Below the pieces are notes generated by a model, which ran no database searches, was not told where the DNA came from, and saw nothing but the letters and a program-made list of their open reading frames with translations. Below, piece by piece: positions 35,788-49,000 of a stretch of 64,000 nucleotides of DNA; position 1 is the stretch's first letter, and each line of letters opens with the position of its first letter. Position numbers and translations under genes: made by a program. Source of the DNA: Paramecium octaurelia (taxonomy: Eukaryota; Ciliophora; Oligohymenophorea; Peniculida; Parameciidae); assembly GCA_905182995.1 (NCBI GenBank), contig CAJJDP010000031.1, positions 537,829-601,828 on the forward strand. Reading direction: 5' to 3'.

Positions 35788-37281
35788 TCAGTGGGCTAAT
35801 TCAAGTACCCTTAAATCTTCTTCATTTATTGCTATAGCTAATTATTAATCTTATATTATTTGATATATTTAAAATTTCTCAAATTAAATAAGTTTTCTTC
35901 CAGTAGAGATTTGATACAAAACTAATTCATCATTGTGATAATTTAAACATATTACAGTTTACTTTTTCAATAGATAACAATCATTGACGCCTTAATTAAA
36001 AGATAATGGAACTTTTCTAAGTATTTTATTAGTCTAAATATTAAGGAGGATTAACTAACTTGTTCTTAATTATGATTCACGAACAAACACCAATATTTTC
36101 GTTGTGCATATGTATTTGAATTGATCATGTTTATAAAACTTGTCTTAGTCATATCTATCTTAATTTGCAATTATTATTTTTTTGATACATTTTAAATTAT
36201 CTAATTATATAATTTCAAAATTTTTATTGTAATTTCCTAAAGGAGAATCATGTTTAATGAATGAATTTATCTTTTTATCATAATCGATTATCGATCTATT
36301 GCTTCTCCAATCGATTTCATAAATTTCCTTACGTTAAATAATTTCATAAGTAGTTGGGTCCAAAATTTATAAAGCCTTTTCTCCATCAGAAATGAGTTTC
36401 TGACCTAATACTTAAAGTCTTTTGTAATTAGTCTATTTAAGATGCTATTTAGAATTTAATTTAATCTAATAGATGTCATAATTCACAACTACATAAATGA
36501 TTTGATTTTTTTCTAGTATGAAGGAGTTAATGTAACTGTAAGGTAAATGAAATAAATTTTAGCCTTAAATTAAAACATCCTCATAAATATTTTCTTTGTT
36601 ATTTAAGTCGTAAATTGATATATAAATTGTTGGATTATATTCTTCTTACATAATATATTTTTCATCTATTTTTTTGTTCTAATTAACTAAGAATTCAGTT
36701 ATTGTATAGTATTTCAAAATAAGTAAATAATGTGACAAAATATTCGAGTAGGCAACAATTTATTTTCTTTTTGAAATTTCCATTGAAAAAACAGGAGTGC
36801 CTTCTTCATCATAAAAATATTATTTAATAATGCTTTTTAGATTATCAGAAGCATTTTCAATTTATTGTTTAAGAGAATGATTTTCAAATAGCTGTTTATA
36901 GAGCACTCTGTTTTTACAATACATTTTAAAAATTGCTTCATTAATGTTGATATTGTTTTGAAATTCTGTTGAAATTTTGAGCAATTCTTTCTGTGGATCT
37001 GTAATGTCAAGAGTATTGAAAAAAATTGAATTTGAAGACAATTCAATTATCTTATTTTATGTTAGAAATGCTTTTATTTATTGGCACTCTGACAATATAT
37101 CGCTGGTCTATTCTACATTCAATTTATGCTATTTTTATAGGATCTTCACACAGGAACGGCAGCATATTTTATTTATGGTTTAAGAAGAAACATAGTCACA
37201 TTCAGAAATGAGATCATACTTCCTATTACATTTCTCACATCTCAGAGAAATGGACTTAATTTCTTAAATTTATTTTTTCAT
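35788..37281 (-). CDS. N-terminal zinc-finger protein, 497 aa, unknown role
   Basis: An intronless minus-strand frame of 498 codons, ATG 37279-37281 to TGA 35788-35790. Residues 14-48 contain a cysteine cluster (CEKCNRKYDL, then C, then CCRSC), a RING or B-box-like zinc site. A helical segment (50-160) follows. The remaining 300 residues are rich in short beta-strand-like stretches (YISIYDLNN, IIYVVVNYDIYQIKL, QLILLNIQTNKILRKV, VICLNYHNDELVLYQI) that look like beta-propeller blades. The layout recalls ciliate B-box/RING plus propeller proteins. Its partner and function are unknown. Length alone makes chance unlikely. Confidence 0.7.
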
Positions 37282-38284
37282 AATAAATGTATATTAAATA
37301 TTATCATTAATAATAGATATAATTATAGAAATTTGGATTTCCTTTATCTCTCTAAAGAGCCTTTTCTTAATATGAAACCTTTAATAATGAGATCCCTTGT
37401 TTTTCATTTCAATATTTATTTGTTATTGTCAGCCATTTTTTATGATTTAATTATCCTATTAAAACTCTCAAATAAATTAATCTCTGAATGAAACAAACTT
37501 CTGTGGTTATTATTTCTTTTCTATTTTAGATATTTATTAATAAAGCAAAAAACATTAAAATAGCCTATGTCTTTACAGTCATAATTTATACTTGATATTT
37601 ATCAATTGAGCTTATCCTTTATCGTATAATTTCCAAGAATTAGTTACTTTTTTTTTCAATTTCATTCAGCTTTATATTCTTATAATAAATGTATCTTCAT
37701 AAGTATTCTATATATATTTGTCTATATTTCTATAAACATGCAAATTTCTGCCGAATTTTTTCTCATCTCTACATAATGCTCAATAATTATCCCTGGAAAT
37801 TCGATATTTCTAAAGGAGGTTATTAACAATCAGGATTCATGGAGATTTGTATTTTATACCGATTATTGAACATTTCAGTATTTGAATGTAACCTTCTTTT
37901 GGCTTATGAAATCTTTTTTTTTTATCTTTGCATAGATGAATTTAATATTATTTATTTAATTAAAATGCTCTAAAGTAAATAAAAATAAATTCAACTAAAA
38001 TGATTTATTATTATTATTAGATGTGTGCTAGTTCTGTAATTTAGACTTTAAATGATATAGAAATGTTTTTACTTACTAAAAAATTAATTTCGAAATTAAT
38101 GAGAAAATTTTAGCGATAACGGTTTTATAAAATCTTTAGATATTAGATACATTCTGTTATTGTTAAAGCAAAAAGCTAGAACTTCAATTTTAATTTCAGA
38201 CTTAGATGGAATTAACTCAAATCTTCTGACAATTTATATTGTGATTAATTCTGAAATTGTAATTAATTATATCTATAACATATT
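37282..38284. other. Stretch of 1 kb with possible minus-strand relic
   Basis: The minus strand has coding-like pieces between about 37940 and 37410: a basic start with PPLEISNFQGQLLSI, and a piece with EIEKKSNQFLEIIRQRI that stops at 37409. I could not join them by plausible introns. The arrestin gene promoter should lie in the last 100-200 bp. Confidence 0.35.
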
Positions 38285-39433
38285 ATGGGTAATAAATAAG
38301 GATCGGAATTTGGAGGCATTATGGTAAGAACAGAAAAAACCAATTACTTTGCTGGAGATCTTGTAAAAGGTAAATTATCTACTATTTTAGGAAATATATA
38401 CCTCCACATAATAAAATCAGGTTATCATGGAAACGTCGTTTAATTTTCAATAGTTGGAAAAGAGAAAACTGAATGGGAAGTTAGTACTGGGAAAAGTAGT
38501 ACTACGCATCGTGGGAAAAATGTATTTTACGAAGACTCCTTTGTTATAAATACATTTTTAAACGAAAACTTAATGGTTGGACAATTTGTTTTCCCTTTTG
38601 AATTAGAACTTCCATTGGATCTACCTGGATCCCTCTATCATTCGTATGGTCTTCTGGCAAGCGTAGCCTACAAAATCAAAGTTCGAATAATCTCGAACTC
38701 TAAATCAATTAATGATATCAAGAATGAATAAGAAATTATCATTAGAGAACCAATTTAAGAAATATTATAAGCTTCTTAAAAAAAAGTGACTGCTAATCTG
38801 ACAACATGGTGTTGTAAATAACAAGGAGTAAGCATAATACTAAATATAGTTTTGTTCGATAACCGCAAAAGCAGAGAAAAATTTATATTAATCAGGAGAA
38901 CTTGTTAACATAACCTACGATATTGATAATTCAAATTGTAAGCTTAATCTTGAAAAAGTTGATGCCAGTATAATGAGTAGACTAATCATCCAATCTAATT
39001 CAGGTGCGTAATACAGGTAAGAAGTTAAATTAAACTCCGTATCTCAGAGTGGAATACAAAAAGGAATGAAGCTATTATCATCCGCATCAACAGGATGTTC
39101 ATTACAATTGGTTAATATTAAAAATCCAACCATTGTTCTCGCACCTTCAACAAATGGAAGTCTTGTGAATTTCTAATATTATGTGATAATAAATCCGAAT
39201 TTTGAAGGTATATATTTGATATACCGAAAGGTTGTACATTTTGTAGTTCAAAGCCAATTGTAGAAGTACCCATCACCTTATTCACTCTTCTTCCATAGGA
39301 AGATTAAGAACCAATTGCCCAGCCTGAAAATTGGTAACCAAAAGCCTTTTAACCTTTCCTTATAAAATCAAATAGCATCAACCCTTTCAATAAAAACAGT
39401 TTGAAAAAGATGGCTAATCCTATGAACAGCTGA
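38285..39433 (+). CDS. Arrestin-domain protein, 367 aa
   Basis: Two introns (38828-38849, 22 nt; 39208-39230, 23 nt) give a 368-codon frame. The N-terminal arrestin fold shows KTNYFAGDLVKGKLS, then GQFVFPFELELPLDLPGS and YGLLASVAYKIKVRI, typical of alpha-arrestins. The C-terminal fold has YQSGELVNITYDIDNSNCKL, and the second splice creates SSKPIVEVPITLFTLLPQED, the family's final strand. MGNKQGS at the start is compatible with N-myristoylation. Such proteins act as adaptors for cargo sorting and ubiquitin ligases. No PPxY motif was noticed. The short Ser/Asn/Lys tail is not conserved in any way I recognise. Confidence 0.92.
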
Positions 39434-39656
39434 TTAGTTTACAAAAATATCCATCATAATAATTATTATTTGTTCTAATGATTATCAATATCAAAAAGAT
39501 AGGAAGAATTTCTATGCTTGAAGTATATCATATTACAAGAAAAGTAGAGTTTGGAAAAATGAATCAATTTTGAAAACTTTATCCGAAGTCACAAAAATGT
39601 AATATTTATTAAGATTATAAAATAGTAATATTAAATAATAATATTTATATTAAAAT

Positions 39657-41911
39657 ATGGATTTTCCAATTCATCCTGGCAAAAAAATAAATGTGATCTG
39701 TTTAAAAAAAACTATGTACTGAATGTTAGTACTACCATGGGGGAGATACGAAATAATATCTCCCTTTTTAAATAGTCCTTAATAAACTAAAACTCAAAAG
39801 TGAAGAATTTCAATTTAATAAATAACAATTGAGAGAAAAATTCATATTTCCAGATATAATCAAAAAAACTGATTTTCTGTTAATGGGAATTTGGAAAGAT
39901 GTAAGAGAATCATTCTAAAAAATTAATGAAGGTATTGAAGATTAAGATGCTGTATATTTGAATTTAATGAACTCTAAGCTATCACCATCAGAATATTCTT
40001 ATTCAGATCTTGAAATTTTTATAAATATATTATAAACAGATGAACTAAATAACTGGAATAAATTAAAATCCAATTACTTTAATTAATTATAATAGGCGAT
40101 TTTGATATTGAAATCAGAAGTAGAAAAATTCAAACAATTTATAACCGAATAATTTTGGGGAATTTTGGCATAGACAAAAAAGTAAGAGTATAATGGTTTT
40201 ATGGATGCCTAATCTAAATATAAGAAAACTAAATGTCAAATAATACACACGAAGTTTAATGAAATTTAGTAATAATGCAACGGTGAAATTCTTTAGACGT
40301 AGAAATTAATATTTATAATAGGACTATAATTTATGATTTACTAAATAAGCCACAAATAATTAAAAATCTAGATGTTCTCAAGCACGTTCATTGGAAAGGG
40401 GAATTAGGGAATGATTACAAGAAAGTAGGCTTATGGACAGCAGAATGGATGGCAAAACAAATAGTTTCTTGTGGTTCGTACTCTTAAAATGGAATGAAAT
40501 ACGGTTATTGGATAGAAATGGTTAAATATTATAATCAATAAGTTAATCTTTTAGAAGTCAACGAATATGTGAATAATCTGAGGCAAGGGACATGGAAGTA
40601 TTGCTATAACCTTGAATATATGTATTAATTTTGATTATTAATTAAAGCGAAGGGGGAAATTATAATGAAAAAGGAGAGAAGAGTGGATTGGGAAATGGAA
40701 ATTGTCTAAGTTTTCTCAAAATGGAAATTCAAATTACTAAAAGCGAACTAGTATTGCAATTGGATCATATGATGGAGGAGAAAAATCATTGAAGAATGGG
40801 GAGTGGACAGAATTTATTATAGAGTTTCTTGAACATAAAGGAAAATATGAAAATTGGATAAAGGTTGGCAGATGGAATATGAGCACCCTTGAAGTACCAT
40901 CTGACAAAAAAGATATTTGATTTTAAAGGAAATATCATGGTTAAATATATAGTATCATAACATATAGAGAAGGATCGTATAGAATAGCATTGGTGGACTT
41001 TGTAAAAATGGAATTGAAATTGGAACATGGTTAGAGGCTGATAGCTAAAAATTAACAATTACTTATGAGGGAAAATATAGGAACGGCAAAAAGTTGGTTT
41101 ATGGACTACTAAATATTGTGGGAAAAATATGTATATCTTTGATATTAATAACAATATAATTAGTGGCGGTGGAGTGTATAGCGTTGAAGGAGATGAAATA
41201 AAAATTGGGAAATGGATTGAATTTGTATTTGAAATTGGAAATGTGGCATTTATTTACAGTGGAGTGTATCAATAAGGGAAAAAGGTTGGTAATTGGAATT
41301 TCGGTTGTAAGGATTTTAAAAGTAAGGAAAACTCGCTTACTCTAATATACGTACATTATCGATATACTTAGAGGTGGAGAGTCTAATGACGAAAAAAGGA
41401 AATGGTCTTAAGACTGGTTATTGGTGTGAATTGAAGTAGGGTTATAAATATGATATTGTCATTTACTATTTGGGTTAATATAAAAATGATAAAAAAATTG
41501 AATGGTGGGATATATTAGTGAAAGAATCATCAAATGGATAGTATAATATTAAACAAAATATTTATTCTAGTGAAATATAATGTAAAGAACATGAGTACAG
41601 AAATAATAATAGATTATTTCTAGAAATTCAAGGATTTTCTGGGAAGACATAATAGAGTGAAAATTTTGATGCACAGAATAATCAAAATTAAGATTAGGAA
41701 TAATATATTTTTAAGTAAAGCCTAAATTTATAAAATATTTAGAGGGGGAGGATAATATGATAAATAGGGTCTTAAAATAGGTTAGTGGCTTGTTTCGAAT
41801 TGAATGATTGTTGATGTCGGTTAATATTTGAACGGTGAAAAGATGGGACAATGGAATTCTTGGTCTTGGTCTAGGGAGAATTATTTATTAATGTAAATAT
41901 TATAATTTTGA
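39657..41911 (+). pseudogene. Decayed B-box plus GxYxxxGxKxGxW-repeat gene
   Basis: The start MDFPIHPGKKINVICLKK resembles the B-box start of a ciliate-type family. A long helical part follows, then repeats of the form GGSYSQNGMKYGYWIEM, GEWTEF, YEGKYRNGKK, GGGVYSVEGDEIKIGKW and GQYLNGEKMGQWNS. Introns 40299-40321 and 40622-40647 look real. The frame must nevertheless shift at about 39710 (A8 run), 40690, 41090 and 41395 (A6 run), and a TGA lies in frame near 41806. Four frameshifts in 2.2 kb, against none in neighbouring genes, indicate a pseudogene, although base errors in homopolymers cannot be excluded. The reading of its repeats as MORN-like is an inference. Confidence 0.65.
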
Positions 41912-42894
41912 TTTCCTTACATTTTCATTATTGTTTTATTTTAGGATCTGATAATTTTATGTTTTGGATTGTTCTTACCATTCAATGTAAACCTACTTAA
42001 CTTCGAAACTATTTAATCATTAAAAATATATCGATTGAGAATGGTTTATTAGAATTATTTTCATTTATACAGTTATTAGGTGTATAAACTTTATGTTCAA
42101 ATAAATGAAGGAGATTGAAACAAACTTTGTAACTTTTCAAATAAAATGATCATTTCATCACTTCCTGTCATAATTTCTTTATAATCCGAATAATTACAAG
42201 TCAAAAATTAATACTTTCAAATAAGGATAATTAAGTAGATTTTGATCCATTTTTTTTTGATTTAAATGAATAACCTATTTGCATTAAGACTAAAATAGAG
42301 ACTCTGAGATTTTCACACTTTGAGAATTTCGGAAGGCAAATTATTTGAGAACTACTTCTAAAAAGTAGAAAATTAGATATACTTGTTAGGTATACTCCTA
42401 GCTTATCACTATTCAGATATGCAAATAGTTTTGCAATTATTTGTTATGCAAGAAATACTAGAAATAGCTAATTTCATAGACATTCGTTAAGTTAATTTAA
42501 TTATAAATAACAAACATATATAAAGACAATTATAATTAATAACTTAAATGAATTTCACATTTGATTATACCTATATATTTCTTAATTTGAGACATTTTCG
42601 ATATTCTTATAAATTAGAATCTAGAAAATGTAATTCATTAGATTACAATGGTATAACAAAATCAAACATATGATTTCTTTGATAATCTTTATTTATCTTT
42701 AACTGAGAAGATAGATCCATACTCACTAGGTTGCAGCCCAACTAAAGAATTTAGAAATATTTAAATATTTGTATTTTCAAATCTTTAAATAATTGATGAG
42801 ATTTTTAATATCATTACATCTGATGAATTCACCAATCCATTTATGAATAAAATCTGAAAAATTATATGATTTTACTAATAATCATTATCACTAT

Positions 42895-42926
42895 AATATG
42901 CAAAGATGCCAGCATCTTTGCATATT
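42895..42926. repeat. Perfect inverted repeat: 15-bp arms, 2-nt loop
   Basis: AATATGCAAAGATGC, then CA, then GCATCTTTGCATATT. The arms pair over all 15 bases. It stands in a gene-poor region, outside any predicted CDS, without an adjacent T-run. It could form a cruciform or RNA hairpin. Confidence 0.9.
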
Positions 42927-43631
42927 CATTTTTATCTAGGTAAGCTTATGAATATTAAAAGGAGCTTGCCTATGTTATTTATTTTTAATAGATAAAGAGA
43001 CTAGAATTGAATATATTAGTTTAAAAGATTCAATTCATAATTTTTTGTTAAATTTAATTAGAATATAGAAGAAAAATACAAATATGTAAATGTTGAAAGA
43101 AACAAGACGCTATTAGACATTGAAATAAGAGATCTAATCACTAGTATTGAAAGTTAGTTATACAGATTGAATCAGACTTTGAGAAAATAATAAAAGGTTA
43201 ACAAATTAAATAATTCTATTAATTTAAATATAAGCTTAATTTATACTGATTAATTCATCATCTCAATATTTAACTGAACTTTATCAAAATAGATAGTGTT
43301 TAATGATAATATACTATTAAGAAATAAGCACTCGGCATCTCATTTTTGATGTGATATTAAATTTGCGCCGCAATAATCAGCATTATTTGGTATTATATAT
43401 TTCTCCAACCTATTTAGTAATACTGCCCTAATTATTTTCGCAAGTCCCTAAGCACTTTTGGGTAAGGAACTGGCATCCTAGTACAAAAAAAGGCTAAAAA
43501 ATCTGGTCCTTACTTGCAGATGCCTGCCTCTTGTTAGATCAAAGCATTCCTTTTATGTTCCTTCTAAACTTAAAAAATTTAGATTACCTAATCAGGTAAA
43601 AATTTCTGCCATTGTGGTGACATAATCAAAT

Positions 43632-43701
43632 TGTCCTCCCTGATTTCTCTGCTGTAGTAATCTAACTGTCCTCCCTGATTTTTCCGAGATTAAGAGAAGG
43701 A
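43632..43701. repeat. Two-copy 35-bp degenerate tandem repeat
   Basis: The 15-mer TGTCCTCCCTGATTT occurs at 43632-43646 and 43667-43681, exactly 35 bp apart. Extending leftward, 21 of 24 bases still match. It sits in the G+C-richer part of a gene-poor region. Confidence 0.7.
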
Positions 43702-44605
43702 TATACTTATGTGGAGGTGGAAAGATTAATTCGAATTAATTAATTAATTAACTTGAGTGAAGCAATGTGCACTATACATAGTTATTTCAATAGTCGGATA
43801 AACTAAAAGTAAAATAGGCAAGAGCTTTTATAAAACTATTCTAGAAAATTATGACTCCATAGCCTATTAGATTTAATAAAATACTTGGAGCAAATTGAAA
43901 TTAAAAAGGAAGTATTAAAAATTTGATAAATTCATAGCCATCAATTATACAATTTACGTGGATTCTCTTGCAAATTAATTTTAGGATTATTATTTAATAA
44001 ATTTGTATTAGATTTGATTTGCATCATATCAATCATATTCTACTCTTATAATATTATTTGATCCATAAATTTGTATTCTTATATCCTCCTTCCATTAAAC
44101 CCAATGTTGATCCCTTTGAGTGTAGTAATTATGATGATTTATATAAACCATGGGTTCTTTCCTCAGAAAGGGACTTTCAAATAATAAAATTTTATTAAAA
44201 ATCAAATAGAATTTTATGAAAGCGAATCTATTTGAGTCATAGATTTTAGTTCCAACTTGAGTATATGTCTATTGAAAATCTGATCTCTTTTTTATGCATA
44301 TTGGAGCAATTCAGTTGGTCATAATTTGGCTTTTATTTGGTTTAAGTGGTCTATTCAGTTTAAACGAGTTGATTCCCCTAAAACTCTTCATTATTATACA
44401 TCTTCTTCTTCCACCCACAACCACGGCCCAAGCATCCACCTGCTTCCATATAAAATTCAGCACTTCAATTGGCGCTTTCCTATTCATCAATCTAATCCAT
44501 TTAAATGATAAATATATGATCATTGAAGAACAATCTCAATAGATTTTTTCCTTTTTATATTTCTCAAGCCTTTTTAAAAAAAAAAAGTTGAAATCTAGTT
44601 AGAAT

Positions 44606-45531
44606 ATGATTTAAGATACGAAATCCATCCAAAGAAGAAATATCTTGGAAGGTACTTTAAGTGAAGAAAAGATTATCTTATTAGATCTTTTTTAATTAAT
44701 TATCAGGTTTCAACAAGCTCAAATATCCAGCAACAACTTAAATGAGAAAAAATTATTAGAGGAGAAGAGTATTTAAAAATAAGGGATATCTCAGAGTGTA
44801 AGTTTTAAAACTTATTTATTATAATTTTGATTTTGGCAACTCATTGTAAAAAATTATGGAACTTTTATACTTACGATCGGTAGTTTATGACATTCCACAA
44901 TTATTTAGAATGTTATTATAAGTAATATTTAAATTTTCAATCCAATTAAATAGGTTGAACCCCTATAAACTGATATTAATTAGAAATATTTATAGATACT
45001 GAAATTCAATCTTAATATTGCATAAGCTATATATTAATTTGTTATAATAGTTGAAGGCATATCTACATACTTTACGTCATATGTTATGTTCCATCTCAAC
45101 TTGTCAGTTGAGTAACAAAATAATAATTTGACCCTTTTCTATCATTTAAAGTAGGGAATTATTATTGTATTGACAAAACCTATTGGAATATAATAGGAAA
45201 CTATACAGTACAAATGTCTTTGCATGCTGAGTTCTTCTAATAGTATTAAATAATTGGACAAGGTCGACATAAATTGTTTGTTGGGAGCCCCATAAAACCA
45301 ACTAGTACATTCATTGTTGTTTGGTCTTTTTCATTATTGACAATTTGGAGAACATTATAATACGGAAACGACGATATTCTAAGAGAAAAAAATCCTTAAT
45401 TTGTATTATAAGATTTAAAATTCAAATATCCAGAATTTTGTGATAAAATTCAAAAGTTCAAGGCTTTAACTTCAAATGGAATGTTATAACTAAATCCCAT
45501 GGTCATTAAACATGTTGCAGGTGATGTATGA
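44606..45531 (+). CDS. Probable membrane protein with unresolved exon structure
   Basis: Exon 1 (ATG 44606) encodes a helical Gln/Glu/Lys-rich start. An intron at about 44771-44796 (GTATTT...CTCAG) leads into a membrane span (NLFIIILILATHCKKLW). Further coding-like parts are EIFIDTEIQSQYCISYILIC, YFTSYVMFHLNLSVEQQNNN and, near the end, GNYTVQMSLHAEFFQQYQII with a second span (TFIVVWSFSLLTIW) and KFKYPEFCDKIQKFKAL. I could not place all junctions in frame: one to two introns are uncertain or the gene has a frameshift. The stop at 45529-45531 may instead lie in an intron, because coding-like text continues to about 45900. No family recognised. Confidence 0.4.
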
Positions 45532-46054
45532 GTATAAATAGGGAATTTTATAATTTTTCATTCAATATTGTCATAGTGTATAAATAACAAAAAATAATAT
45601 ATTTTTTCTATTATTGGATTAAGTTTACATAAAGTAGTCTAAAGGTAATACAGTACCATTGGGAGGCAAAGATCTGGGTTCAAGACTTTGGGTTGGTATT
45701 TTTATTACAAATTATTGATCATAAATAAATAGTGAATATGTTTAATCTACATTAAATTTTTTCGAAATGTTGTATGAATTGCTTGTGTTGGATCATTTTA
45801 AGTAATATAATTAGGATTTAATTATTATATTTATTTCAAAAAAAGAAATCTCTATATCATCCTAAATGTAAACAAATTTTTCTCAGCCAAAACACTTTTG
45901 ATTAAATTTTATTTAAATTCCAAAAATCTATGAGGTGATGTGGATTTTGATTAAACGAAAAAACTTTTCTATAGATATTAAGATTAATTATTTCTAAAAT
46001 TAAGACTACAAAATCAGGATAAAGAGTATCGTATTCTAATAAAAAAACATAAAA
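45532..46054. other. Gap before the second giant gene
   Basis: Coding-like pieces (VPLGGKDLGSRLWVG near 45655; EMLYELLVLDHFKQYNQ near 45765) may be 3' exons of the preceding gene. The last 150 bp are AT-rich and likely the promoter of the next gene. Confidence 0.35.
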
Positions 46055-49000
46055 ATGTTATTCAATAGATTCTATTTTTTGTTGTTACTCCATTTATGTT
46101 TAATAAATGGTTCAGAAATTTCCAAAACATGCATTTGCAGGCATGTTCAAAGTTAAAAGGACTGCAAAAATTCTGGTGTTTGCATCTGGGAAAATGATCT
46201 TTGTGTTTTAGATTCTGGAAAATCATACAATTCAAAGATTAAAAATTAGAATCCGTGCAAAAACTATGCTCAAGAAGATTGTCGAGAATTAGAATAATGT
46301 GGATTTTATTATGGTGTATGTATCGACTTTGTAGATTGCAACATCTTCGATAAAGATAAATGTTAAGAATCATCATATAAATGTGTCTTTGATGGTTAAA
46401 AGTGTGTACAAATGTAAGAATGTAGTGATTATAAAACGGAGAATGCCTGTTCAAATAAAAATTAGCATGGCAAATATTGTGTTTGGATTTTGGGAACCGA
46501 GAAAAAATGCACAGACGTCACAATGTGTAAATTTTTACCCCCCTATTTAACCAATCATAGTATGTGTAAGTCAGGGCTCGATGGATGTACAGTAAGCGAG
46601 AAAGGTTATGGATGTACTGAATAAATGGAGTCTTGTACCCAATATGTGAATAATTTTTAATGCTTTGAAAGCAAATCAAGAAAAGATAATTGTTTTTGGG
46701 ATTCAAAAAATAGTAAATGTGTTGAAAAGGTGTGTGAAAATCTACCATTTACTGAGGATTATGAATGTAAGTCATATTTAAGTTAATGTACAACTAATGG
46801 AGTTCATTGTGTATTAAGGAGGCAGTGTAGTGATGTTTAGAATAAATTTGGATGTGTAACAGATGTTTTGGGTTAAAAATGTGACTATCATAAAAATTAA
46901 TGTAAAATAAAGAGTTGCAACACTGCTCCAGAATCACTAACTAATTATCAATAATGTTAGGATTATGACAATTTATTGGATTGTGTTACTTCAGAAAACA
47001 AAGGATGTAAAATTAGACCAACAACTTGCAATGGGTATGCTTATGAAATGGATTGCTATTCTTTAGAATAATAAGATTGTGTGTGGTATAAGAAAAAATG
47101 CGAATAAAGATAATGTTATCATGCTCCGGTTCATTATACTCATAAAGATTGTTAGGGGTATGGGAATTGTATGGGGAAATTAAATGGAGGATGTTAACAG
47201 ACACCTTATTTATGTGAGGAAATATTGTAGGCCTAGTTTTGTGAATTTACCTATAATAAAGAAAGGTGCATTTGGGGCAAAGGAGTATACGAATCATTAG
47301 AATGTAAGAAATTGAAATTGCCAACCTACAATAATCATAAAGCATGCTAAAAGGAAAGTTCATTTTGCACTTTTAATTTACACTCTTTAGGGTGCACAGA
47401 GTATTTATGTGAAAATGTTTTAGAGATAGAAGATTGTACGATTGATTCAAATGGTACAATTTGCACATTGAACTAAGGATGCATAGAGAAGAAATGTATA
47501 ACTGCTCCTCCAACTTATGATACTAATTCAAAATGTGAAGGGTGGATGCCAAAATGCACAGTTAATGTATAGGTTGTCTCAAATTAAAAAATCTTGATTG
47601 GATGTGTAGATAAAAGAAGTACTTGTGAACTTGCAGCTCAAGATCAATGCTACTCAACACTTTCAGGATATCTGTGTAGATGGAATGGAAGTAGTTAAAA
47701 ATGCATTTATCAACTTTGTTAAGATGCCAATCCTAGCTTGTATTTAACAAATGAAGATTGCCAATAATTTAAGGTGTTATCTGGACCTTGTATCATTGGA
47801 CCTTCTGGAGTTGGATGTTACAAATGGCCAACTAATTGTACTGAAATGAAAAGCCAATAACAGTGTTAATTGAATATAGAAAATGGAACAAAGTGTTTTT
47901 GGGCTGGTACTTATTGTAAGCAATAAGAATGTTCAGATGCTCCTAAACTTAATTACACCAATAATGTTTAATGTAACAATTGGTCAGGTAATTGTATTTT
48001 TGACCATTCTCTCGGTGGATGCATAGATAGAATTAATTAAGTTGCTTGTTCATCTACTCCAAATGTTGTCATGTATAACAATCATGCAGAATGTTATGTA
48101 AGGAATCAAAATTGTACTGTTGTTTCATCTTTTATTGCTGAAGGATGTGAAAGGAAGAAAGCAACATGTTATGAGTACATCAAGCGAAGAAATTGTAAGA
48201 CAACTCTAACTGGTTAACTGTGTTATTGGGATGATTAAGGGCAAAAGTGCATGAACGAGGACGAAGATAAAAATGGAGTTGCTGATTGTGAGAAGAGAAT
48301 TAATGGAGAATTAACTCATCAGGATTGTGAGGATTTCATGCCTAAATGTACATTAAGTTAGATTACTTTGTCTTGTAGTTAACTTTCAAAATATTGCGAT
48401 TATAAATATCAATAATAGTGTATAATTAATTTCGATTAGCAACCTTGTAAATGGGATGATTTGAAATAAATATGTTAAGATTTAGTTTGTGCTGATAATT
48501 CAACATCTTAAACTGAGGCTGAATGTTTAATGTTCAGATAGAGTAATGAGTGTCAATTAAAAATTAATCCTGATGGGACTTATGGGCCTGGATGTGAAAA
48601 TAGACCCTATACTTGTTAAGGAATTACTGATCCTGTGATATGTAAATTAACTCTAACAACTTAAAATGATCGATGCTATTATCATACTTCCTAATGCACT
48701 ATAGTACGATCAAAAGAATGTGAAAAAATATCTGAAAGTAAAAGTAATGAGTTTTGTTAATTATATAATCCCTATTGTGTTCTTTAACCAAGTGGATAAG
48801 GATGTTATTCTATTTATTAATGTGATGATTTGAGTAAGAGTTGTGTTAATACGATTATGAGATATGGTGATAGATGCAATTAATATAGTAATTGTCGTAT
48901 TGATAATTGGTGTTCCGATAAAGAAACAAGTTCTGATAGTTGTGACAAATAGAAAACGGTTTTAGGATAAAAATGTAAATTAAAAATTACTTGCGAAACC

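Larger units (their letters stand above)
41912..44605. other. 2.7-kb region without a convincing gene
   Basis: Very AT-rich up to about 43300, then locally richer in G+C (43330-43720). It contains a perfect inverted repeat (42895-42926), a degenerate two-copy 35-bp repeat (43632-43701) and an 18-nt AATT run (43734-43751). Overlapping sense and antisense ORFs at 44294-44542 and 44311-44523 are both TGA-free, and neither is recognisable. One long minus-strand TGA-free frame (about 43250-44060) has no family match. Confidence 0.45.

Noticed and set aside
39741..39764. 8-bp hairpin GGGAGATA/TATCTCCC
   Set aside because: Short stem within the decayed B-box gene; too small to stand out in this sequence.
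43250..44060. A long minus-strand TGA-free frame
   Set aside because: No start, introns or family support; it covers the repeat patch and low-complexity DNA. Several chance frames of this length are expected in 64 kb.
44294..44542. Overlapping sense and antisense ORFs of 82 and 70 codons
   Set aside because: Neither has a recognisable motif, and I cannot tell which, if either, is real.
45640..45710. tRNA-like B box (GGGTTCAAGAC)
   Set aside because: No acceptor or anticodon stem can be formed around it, and the same bases read as coding-like text.
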